From: Ignavibacteriales bacterium
GTDB lineage: Bacteria > Bacteroidota > Ignavibacteria > Ignavibacteriales > Melioribacteraceae
DNA: 6,650 nucleotides
NCBI GenBank assembly: GCA_020059785.1
Contig: JAGVBL010000201.1
Location: 1-6,650, forward strand
Direction of reading: 5' to 3'
Numbering within the stretch: the first letter of the stretch is position 1; every line of letters begins with the position of its first letter. The notes below the pieces were generated by a model. That model made no database searches, had not been told where the DNA came from, and saw only the letters and a program-made list of their open reading frames with translations. A program made the position numbers and the translations under genes. This document shows, piece by piece, positions 1 to 5,527 of this stretch.

Positions 1-95
1 GCAATATTGCAATGCCGTTTAATACGGAAGGAATGTATAGGGGATTTTATTTAAGCGGCGGCAACCCGGTTGTTAAAATGTATAAGGATGAATAA
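1..95 (+). CDS. Isoaspartyl peptidase / type III L-asparaginase, C-terminal end (5' truncated by window)
   Basis: Only the last 30 codons are present; the first whole codon begins at base 3 and the TAA stop is 93-95. The peptide contains MPFNTEGMYRGF followed by SGGNPVVKMYKDE. This closely resembles the C-terminus of plant-type asparaginases and E. coli IaaA, which end in a [LM]PFNTEGMYR segment, a short glycine-containing loop and a final strand. These enzymes are Ntn hydrolases that cleave themselves into two subunits and hydrolyse isoaspartyl dipeptides and asparagine; this piece would be the end of the small (beta) subunit. The catalytic Thr lies upstream, outside the window, so activity and any signal peptide cannot be judged. 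The family call rests on one short but distinctive motif recalled from memory. Confidence 0.75.
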   Translation, partial: NIAMPFNTEGMYRGFYLSGGNPVVKMYKDE

Positions 96-138
96 ATTTT
101 TCAGCTTTTTGCTATTACTAATATGATATGAGGTCAAA

Positions 139-558
139 ATGGAGCTTCATAACCAAATCAATTTTTGGGCGGTTTTAGTCTGCGGTGTAATCGGTACCGG
201 CATTGGTGCTATCTGGTATAGTCATATGTTTCTTGGAAAAGTCTGGGTTGCTTCGCTTGATAAATCGGAGGATGAATGGAGAACAGACTTTAAGCCACTT
301 AAAACATACTTTGTTTCATTCTTTTCCCAGCTTGTAATGGCATTTATTCTTGCAATGATTATGAGTTATGCGGCAGTTTCAACACCCGAAGAAGGAATTA
401 AAATTGCTTTTATGGCTGCAATTGGATTTATTGCAACATCTATGACTATCAATTTTTTGTTTGAAGGGAGAACTTTTCAGCAATTTGTAATTGATGCCGG
501 TTATCATTTTATCGTATTGCTTATAAACGGAATTATTCTTGGTGCATGGCTGAATTAA
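139..558 (+). CDS. DUF1761 family small integral membrane protein
   Basis: This 139-residue protein has four hydrophobic segments at about residues 8-28, 56-80, 88-107 and 116-137. Its DUF1761 hallmarks are NFWAVLV near the N-terminus, WYS (26-28) ending the first helix, FLGKVW (31-36) just after it, and a last helix with YHFIVLLINGIILGAW. The length is normal for the family, so the gene looks intact. The function of DUF1761 proteins is not established; only an inner-membrane location can be stated. The start is supported by GAGG at 130-133, five bases before the ATG. It lies 43 bp after the asparaginase stop, so the two may be co-transcribed, and a 150-bp gap follows it. Confidence 0.85.
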   Translation: MELHNQINFWAVLVCGVIGTGIGAIWYSHMFLGKVWVASLDKSEDEWRTDFKPLKTYFVSFFSQLVMAFILAMIMSYAAVSTPEEGIKIAFMAAIGFIATSMTINFLFEGRTFQQFVIDAGYHFIVLLINGIILGAWLN

Positions 559-708
559 ATAACTTACGAACGTATAATATTAGATTTTCGAGAAGAATTT
601 TTTTTATTAAGGAAAGCATTGAGAAACTGTTTTTAAGTATAAATTTGGACATTGTTTATCAGCTCGATTTTCTTATTCTTTTAAAAGGGAATAGAACCGG
701 ATAGTAAG
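559..708 (+). other. Intergenic spacer before the secreted regulatory-domain protein
   Basis: This is the longest non-coding stretch in the window. It is very AT-rich, with a run of eight T at 598-605. The only upstream stem I can draw for that run is about four pairs including a G-T pair, so it is not a convincing terminator. A perfect TATAAT lies at 573-578 without a good -35 box, and a TAnnTTTG-type element lies at 640-647. No small gene or structured RNA could be supported here. Confidence 0.6.
618..647 (+). promoter_or_regulatory. Putative Bacteroidetes-type promoter
   Basis: TAAATTTG at 640-647 matches the Bacteroidetes -7 consensus TAnnTTTG exactly. An imperfect -33 element, ATTG (618-621, three of four bases of TTTG), lies 18 bases upstream, close to the usual spacing. 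Transcription would start a few bases after 647, giving a leader of roughly 50-55 nt before the ATG at 709. In AT-rich DNA an eight-base match with two free positions can arise by chance, and use of this promoter class depends on the host belonging to this phylum group. Confidence 0.35.
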
Positions 709-1773
709 ATGATACTTTTAAAAAAAATATTTTGTAATAGACTTATTTGGTTAATAACCATTCTTTTTATAAACACGTGGTTGAGCCAATCTATCTTTGC
801 ACAGGGTAAAAAATTTACATTAGAAGGACGTGTGGTTGATAAACAATCCGGCGAACCTTTGACTCTTGTAAATGTATATTTGTCCGAGACCACGTTAGGC
901 TCCGCTACCGATAATAACGGAAACTTTAAAATCCACGAAGTGCCCCAATCACTTTTTTCTCTTGTGGCTTCTGCAATTGGATATGAACATCAAATAATAA
1001 CGGTTGATTTAAGAAAGGGGATAAATAAATTTATAGAGATCAAACTATCACCAAAAACATATGAGCTTGGTCAAATAGATGTAAAGGGTAGAACTGACGA
1101 TAACTGGAAAAAACAATTTGAATTATTTAAGAAATTATTTTTCGGCAATAACGAATTTGCAAAATACTGCGAGGTAATTAATCCTTATCAAATCAATTTT
1201 AAAGAGACAGCTTCCGTCTTAACTGCAGAATGCTCGTTACCTTTAAATATTCGTAATAATGCTCTCGGTTATGAAGTTGAATGTATCTTAAAAATATTTC
1301 AATACAATAAAAGAAATGGAGCCATCACATATCAGATACTGCCAAAATTTAAGGAGATAGATTCAACCGATAAGGATTCTCTGGAGACTTTTATAGTGAA
1401 CCGTAAAAAAGCTTATTTAGGTTCATCCACACATCTTTTATCTTCACTTGCTAAGGGTAGATTTAATTATCGCGATGAAGGCTTTGTATTAAAGCTGGAT
1501 TCGGGCCCGGTTGGTAAATCGGATGAAATTGTAAAAAGGGATTCAGTAAATAATCGTTACTATCTTAATTTTAAAGATTGTATGACCGTTCAATACTGGA
1601 GTGCGGGCCTTCGCACTTCATCAAAAATATGTTTGAAATTTGGTTCAACAGAATTCAGTTCTGATGGATATCTTATGTACCCCGGTGAATTTGAAATTAC
1701 AGGAGCGATGACCAAAGAAGGAGTTGCAACACAACTTCCGAGGTTTCTTGAAACTACGAATCCAGATTATTGA
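709..1773 (+). CDS. Secreted carboxypeptidase-like regulatory domain protein
   Basis: The 354-residue product starts with a signal peptide: positive MILLKKIFCNR, a hydrophobic core at about 12-28, and probable cleavage near SIFA-QG (31/32). Residues 36-127 form a carboxypeptidase D regulatory-like beta-sandwich: LEGRVVDKQSGEPL, then VNVYLSETTLGSATDNNGNF, then a GYE turn (91-93). The rest (about 130-354) is not a TonB barrel. It carries DNWKKQFELFKKLFFG (131-146), NRKKAYLGSSTHLLSSLA (231-248) and a final YPGEFEITG...LPRF segment, which resemble a C-terminal domain that recurs in Bacteroidota-group proteins of unknown role. A periplasmic or outer-membrane-associated location is likely; no enzyme motif is visible. 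The ATG has no good Shine-Dalgarno (AAAAGGGA at 683-690 is about 18 bases away), but an in-frame TAA at 682-684 excludes any much longer form. Confidence 0.8.
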   Translation: MILLKKIFCNRLIWLITILFINTWLSQSIFAQGKKFTLEGRVVDKQSGEPLTLVNVYLSETTLGSATDNNGNFKIHEVPQSLFSLVASAIGYEHQIITVDLRKGINKFIEIKLSPKTYELGQIDVKGRTDDNWKKQFELFKKLFFGNNEFAKYCEVINPYQINFKETASVLTAECSLPLNIRNNALGYEVECILKIFQYNKRNGAITYQILPKFKEIDSTDKDSLETFIVNRKKAYLGSSTHLLSSLAKGRFNYRDEGFVLKLDSGPVGKSDEIVKRDSVNNRYYLNFKDCMTVQYWSAGLRTSSKICLKFGSTEFSSDGYLMYPGEFEITGAMTKEGVATQLPRFLETTNPDY

Positions 1774-1847
1774 GCAATAAAATTAAAAACCGTTAAATTT
1801 ACTTCTGAAATACCACGTATTGTTTAATAACTTTTCATGGCACTAAA

Positions 1848-2498
1848 ATGAAAATTGATTTTGTAGTCTTCGACCTGGACGGAACATTAGTAAGTTCTCA
1901 CGAAACAATTTATAAAGCAACGTTACATGCATTAAAAGAAGTCGGTATCACAAAAGAGATTCCGCATAATGCATTCATGAATATGATTGGTATGCACTTC
2001 GAAGATATTTTTAGAGAATTCGGATTTAAAGTTCCCGACTTCGAGTCGTTTCTAAAAATATATAAATCGATCTATTTTGATTATATGGATGAATCGGTGC
2101 TTTATCCGCAAGTGAATTTTTCAATTGATCGTTTGAAAAAAAGCGGTTTAAAAATCGGATTGCTTACAACAAAAGGTCAGGATCAGGCAGAACTGATACT
2201 AAAACATTTTAGTCTGTTTAATAATTTTGATGGGGTAATGGGGCGCCGGCCGGGAGTTGCGCATAAACCTTCTCCGGAACCGCTTCTAAAATTGTGCGAT
2301 GAAGTGAATGTTAACGTATCTAATACATTAATGGTGGGTGATTCGGAACTTGATGTTGAATGCGGAAAAAATGCCGGCGCATTTACATGTGCCGTTACTT
2401 ACGGATACCGCAATAAAGAAAGTCTTCAGAATTATAGTCCGGATTTTATAATTGATAGTATAGATCGTGTTGAATACATATTAAATAATAGAAAATAA
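1848..2498 (+). CDS. HAD superfamily (subclass IA) phosphatase, Gph/PpaX-like
   Basis: This 216-residue protein has all four HAD motifs. Motif I is DLDGT (9-13), with nucleophile D9 and acid/base D11. Motif II is the Thr in GLLTTKG (T107). Motif III is K140 in HKPSPEPLL. Motif IV is GDSELD (164-169), with metal-binding acids D165 and D169. The insertion between motifs I and II is an alpha-helical cap of about 70 residues, giving a subclass IA layout like phosphoglycolate phosphatase (Gph) and pyrophosphatase PpaX. The product should be a cytosolic Mg2+-dependent phosphohydrolase, but substrate cannot be read from sequence. The start has only A-rich sequence upstream and no Shine-Dalgarno; ATG at 1837 is out of frame and stops after four codons. 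It is 74 bp after the previous gene and 17 bp before the crotonase gene, so it probably heads the operon. Confidence 0.88.
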   Translation: MKIDFVVFDLDGTLVSSHETIYKATLHALKEVGITKEIPHNAFMNMIGMHFEDIFREFGFKVPDFESFLKIYKSIYFDYMDESVLYPQVNFSIDRLKKSGLKIGLLTTKGQDQAELILKHFSLFNNFDGVMGRRPGVAHKPSPEPLLKLCDEVNVNVSNTLMVGDSELDVECGKNAGAFTCAVTYGYRNKESLQNYSPDFIIDSIDRVEYILNNRK

Positions 2499-2501
2499 CA
2501 T

Positions 2502-2510
2502 AAAAGGAGG
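2502..2510 (+). promoter_or_regulatory. Strong Shine-Dalgarno of the crotonase gene
   Basis: AAAAGGAGG ends five bases before the ATG at 2516 and is close to a perfect anti-Shine-Dalgarno match. It stands out because the other starts in the window have weak or no such signal. It fixes the start of the acyl-CoA enzyme and suggests that this gene is translated more strongly than its operon partners. Confidence 0.85.
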
Positions 2511-2515
2511 AACCG

Positions 2516-3271
2516 ATGGAAAACGGAAAAGTTACCGTTAGCATTCTGAACGGAATTGCAACCGTCAGTTTCTTTCATCCTAAAAGCAACTCTCTGCCTC
2601 TTAAATTATTAAAGGATATTACCGAGGCAATCAATAAACTTGCGGCAGATAAAAACTCTAATGTAATAATTATCAGAAGCGAAGGGGAAAAGTCATTTTG
2701 CGGAGGAGCTTCGTTCGATGAGCTTCTTTCTATTAAAGATTTTAAAAGTGGTAAAGAATTTTTTATGGGATTTGCGCGACTGATAAATTCTATGAGAAAA
2801 TGTCCTAAGTTTATTATTGCGCGCGTGCATGGTAAAGCTGTTGGCGGTGGAGTTGGAATTGCAGCAGCTGCAGATTATACATTATCTTCAAATGAAGCAT
2901 CTGTACGCTTGAGCGAAATTCTCCTTGGTATCGGTCCGCTTGTTGTTGGTCCCGCCGTTGAAAGAAAGATCGGCAAAACAGCTTTTATTACAATGACTAT
3001 AGACGCCGAATGGCACGACGCATTCTGGGCAAAACAGAACGGACTTTATACAAAAGTATTTGCAACCAACCGGGAGCTTGACGAAGCTGTTGCGGAATTA
3101 GCAAAGAAGATTTCCGGCTTTAATCCCGATGCTGTTGCCCAGCTTAAAAAAGTTTTCTGGAAAGGAGCCGAGGACTGGGACGAACTTCTTGAAGAGCGTG
3201 CCGAAATAAACGGACGGCTTGTTTTATCCGAGTTCACAAAGAATTATATAAAACAGTTCAAAGGCAAATGA
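2516..3271 (+). CDS. Enoyl-CoA hydratase/isomerase (crotonase) family protein
   Basis: The 251-residue product has the crotonase fold markers. SFCGGASFDEL (60-70) is the first oxyanion-hole strand (FCAGADL-like), and HGKAVGGGVGIAAAAD (105-120) is the second oxyanion-hole and CoA-site segment. SEILLGIGP (133-141) follows. Compared with rat crotonase, the second catalytic Glu is kept (E134, Glu164 in rat) but the first (Glu144) is Gly at 114. It may therefore not be a classical hydratase; an isomerase or another crotonase-fold reaction, such as a methylglutaconyl-CoA hydratase-like role, is possible. The product is cytosolic, probably trimeric or hexameric as in the family, and of normal length. 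It has a strong Shine-Dalgarno, lies 17 bp after the HAD gene, and overlaps the next gene by ATGA (3268-3271). Confidence 0.87.
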   Translation: MENGKVTVSILNGIATVSFFHPKSNSLPLKLLKDITEAINKLAADKNSNVIIIRSEGEKSFCGGASFDELLSIKDFKSGKEFFMGFARLINSMRKCPKFIIARVHGKAVGGGVGIAAAADYTLSSNEASVRLSEILLGIGPLVVGPAVERKIGKTAFITMTIDAEWHDAFWAKQNGLYTKVFATNRELDEAVAELAKKISGFNPDAVAQLKKVFWKGAEDWDELLEERAEINGRLVLSEFTKNYIKQFKGK

Positions 3272-4737
3272 AAATTCCCAAAAGCGATTTTGCACTTTTA
3301 ACTGTTATCTATATTATCTCAGCATCAATCCGTTTTTTTCTGAATTTCTCAACAGAATTTATTCCCGGTGCAAATGGAGCGTTTTATCTTGCCAATGTGA
3401 GATCAATTATTGAGAGCGGTGAAATATTATTTAAAGATTTCCCGCTGATATTTTATCTGGAGGCATTTTTAGCAAAGCTGTTCATAATTTTTGGTGTTGC
3501 AGATATTGAAAAATCGGTTGACCTTGCGTGCCGGTTGTTCGATTCCTTTATTCCGGCACTTGCAATAATACCTGCATATTTTCTACTAAGACGATTATTT
3601 ATAGAGAAAGGATTTCCTCTTTTAATTTCAGCATCTCTCTCAATCCTATACATTTCTTTTTTAATTCTGGTTTCTGATTTTCAAAAGAACTCTCTGGGAA
3701 TTGTTTGGCTGTTCGGTTTAATGCTGTGGACTCATAAAAGCTTGAGCAGTAAGCGTATTCCGGATTATTTAATAACCATTTTATTTTTCGTACTTACAGC
3801 AATAACTCATTTTGGATGTCTTCTTGTTGCAATTTTATACATAACAATTTTAGCGCTTATAAAGAATATAATCGGTAATAAAATCAGTATTAAGTTTACT
3901 ATCATATCCATTACGTTAATAATTATCTCTTACATAACTATAATGCAGATTAGCCCACCGCGCTTAATAACTGTTATAGATTTTATAAATAATGCATTCA
4001 GGGATCCGGTTATAATTTTGTTTATTCAAAAAAAGCCGGTTCTTTCGCCAATAGATTTAGCTAACATAGTTCTGATAAACTTAATTTCAATATCAGCATT
4101 GCTCATCTATATAAAACGTTTCAAAGAAATTACAGACGTTAATAAAATATTTTTTCTTTCCGCGATTATTCTATCATTCATTCTCGTATTTCCGTTTATA
4201 GGGTTTGAATGGTCCCAGAGATTAACTTTTTTATCCTATGTTCCGGCAGTAACGTTAATTCCTTTTATACTTAATAACATAAAAACCCGGGGAGCCAAAA
4301 AAATAATTTATTCTTGTTTAATTGCAGCAGCATTTTTTTCTATAATGATTAGAATTAATATAAGACCGGTTTCTAATATGAATAGAGATCAGTTTAATGA
4401 AATAAATGTATTGAAAGAGAATCTGCCATCGGAGGGAAGAGTATTGCTGGTTGCACGTCACGGGCTGGAATGGTGGTCTTCTTACATCCTTAGAATGCCC
4501 GTAGTTCGAGAAACCGCATTAGAGAAAGTCTATTGGGAAAGATTTGATTACATTCTTTTTATAATTCAGAAAAAAGGTAAAGCGCCCTTTGGTCCAATCG
4601 GATTATTCGGTCCGCCGTTCAGCGAACCTTTTCTTACCGTTGGTTCCAGACAGTTGTTCAATGGTAAATATTATAATTTATATTTGTCGCCCGAACCGCC
4701 GGCTGATATGTCGGTATTTAACGAGAGAATAAAATGA
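3268..4737 (+). CDS. Polytopic membrane protein, GT-C glycosyltransferase-like (PMT/ArnT/STT3 type)
   Basis: The 489-residue product has roughly 10-12 hydrophobic segments over residues 7-361 and then a soluble C-terminal domain of about 125 residues. The layout fits GT-C transferases, which move sugars from polyprenyl-phosphate carriers on the outer face of the inner membrane. After the first helix come a loop with PGANGAFYLANVRSI (33-47), FPLIFYLEAFLAKLF (58-72, like the PLYYWL segment of PMT/ArnT) and CRLFDSFIPAL (88-98, like RLFSAL). The first loop lacks the usual DxD or DE acid next to the Tyr, having Asn at 37; E30 and D57 are nearby alternatives. T180-H181 lies in a mid-protein helix, and the C-terminal domain has RHGLEWWSSYILR (397-409). 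No specific family is recognised. The start overlaps the crotonase stop by 4 bp, with AAAGG three bases upstream. Confidence 0.68.
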   Translation: MKIPKSDFALLTVIYIISASIRFFLNFSTEFIPGANGAFYLANVRSIIESGEILFKDFPLIFYLEAFLAKLFIIFGVADIEKSVDLACRLFDSFIPALAIIPAYFLLRRLFIEKGFPLLISASLSILYISFLILVSDFQKNSLGIVWLFGLMLWTHKSLSSKRIPDYLITILFFVLTAITHFGCLLVAILYITILALIKNIIGNKISIKFTIISITLIIISYITIMQISPPRLITVIDFINNAFRDPVIILFIQKKPVLSPIDLANIVLINLISISALLIYIKRFKEITDVNKIFFLSAIILSFILVFPFIGFEWSQRLTFLSYVPAVTLIPFILNNIKTRGAKKIIYSCLIAAAFFSIMIRINIRPVSNMNRDQFNEINVLKENLPSEGRVLLVARHGLEWWSSYILRMPVVRETALEKVYWERFDYILFIIQKKGKAPFGPIGLFGPPFSEPFLTVGSRQLFNGKYYNLYLSPEPPADMSVFNERIK

Positions 4738-5498
4738 AAAGATTATCAATAATATTTTTACTGTTTTCTTTGGTGTTGAATGCTCAGGAAAATAAAGATC
4801 TGTTTGCGGGGCATTCCGGAACATTGGTAATATATGATGTAAATAAAAATGAATATCTCACAATTAACGCTGAAAGAGCTGCGTTAAGATTTACTCCGGC
4901 ATCAACATTTAAAATTCCGAATTCTTTGATTGGGCTTGAAACGGGTGTTATAAAAGATGAAAACTTTGTGATTAAATGGGATGGAATAAAAAGATGGAAT
5001 GATGACTGGAATAAAGACCATACCTTAAGCTCTGCAATTAAATTTTCCGTCGTTCCTTATTATCAGGAATTGGCGAGGCGGGTAGGTAAAAAACGGATGC
5101 AGCTATTTTTGAATAGCTTGAATTATGGTAATAAGATTATTGGAGAAAGGGTAGATTCGTTCTGGCTCGATAACACGCTTCAAATTTCGGCGGATGAGCA
5201 AGTCGAGTTTATGAAAAAACTTTACGAATATAAACTTCCGGTTTCTAAACGTGCTATCGATATTGTTAAAAATATTATGAGTGAGGAACGATATTCCAAA
5301 TCTCTGCTAAAATTCAAAACAGGAACAGGTAAAAAAGCCACCGGGGAATTTATCGGCTGGCTTGTTGGCTATATAGAAAAAGAGAATAATGTTTATCTTT
5401 TTGCATTCAACGTAGATGGTGAAACTTTCGATGAAGTTGTTAAAATAAGAGCAGAACTTTCCAGAGATATTTTGAAACAGCTTAAAATAATTGAGTAA
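4734..5498 (+). CDS. Class D (OXA-type) beta-lactamase
   Basis: The 254-residue protein has a signal peptide (MKRLSIIFLLFSLVLNA, probable cleavage 17/18), so it is exported. The class D motifs appear in order: STFK (57-60; S57 nucleophile, K60 the lysine normally carboxylated), SVV (105-107, the SxV motif), YGN (131-133), FWLD (143-146; W144 equals OXA-10 Trp154, which shields the carboxylated lysine), KTGTG (195-199), GWLVGYIE (208-215) and FAFNVD (224-229). R239 is a candidate for the substrate-carboxylate-binding Arg. Flanking sequence such as IPNSLIGLETGVI and YYQELARRVG is also typical. It should hydrolyse beta-lactams; the spectrum cannot be predicted. KTGTG resembles the BlaR1/MecR1 sensor domain, but the sensor's membrane protease part is absent. 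The start overlaps the GT-C-like stop by ATGA, with GAGAG at 4723-4727 as a fair Shine-Dalgarno. Confidence 0.93.
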   Translation: MKRLSIIFLLFSLVLNAQENKDLFAGHSGTLVIYDVNKNEYLTINAERAALRFTPASTFKIPNSLIGLETGVIKDENFVIKWDGIKRWNDDWNKDHTLSSAIKFSVVPYYQELARRVGKKRMQLFLNSLNYGNKIIGERVDSFWLDNTLQISADEQVEFMKKLYEYKLPVSKRAIDIVKNIMSEERYSKSLLKFKTGTGKKATGEFIGWLVGYIEKENNVYLFAFNVDGETFDEVVKIRAELSRDILKQLKIIE

Positions 5499-5527
5499 TT
5501 AAATCACATTATGGTAGAATTGAATAA

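Noticed and set aside
573..578. Perfect TATAAT as a sigma-70 type -10 box
   Set aside because: At 17-18 bases upstream the best -35 candidate overlaps the end of the DUF1761 gene and matches only about half of TTGACA. Such a hexamer is expected by chance in AT-rich DNA.
580..606. T-run at 598-605 as a rho-independent terminator after the DUF1761 gene
   Set aside because: The sequence before the T-run forms only about four pairs including a G-T pair and almost no GC, too weak to call a terminator.
681..893. 70-codon minus-strand open frame
   Set aside because: It lies mostly opposite the signal peptide and regulatory domain of the 709-1773 gene, has no recognisable domain, and the + strand gene is clearly real.
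1803..1835. Promoter-like TAACTTTT (1828-1835) before the HAD gene
   Set aside because: It misses the final G of TAnnTTTG, the upstream element (TCTG or similar) is poor, and it would leave only a few bases of leader before the ATG at 1848.
3046..3237. Minus-strand open frame rich in Ser and Arg
   Set aside because: It is the complement of the crotonase C-terminal region; the Ser/Arg-rich, low-complexity composition is typical of a shadow frame.
3453..3653. 66-codon minus-strand open frame
   Set aside because: It is fully inside the GT-C-like gene, with no domain or start signal.
4734..5498. BlaR1/MecR1 sensor-transducer instead of a beta-lactamase
   Set aside because: The protein has only a signal peptide and a single class D domain; there is no multi-helix zinc protease region and no neighbouring BlaI/MecI repressor.
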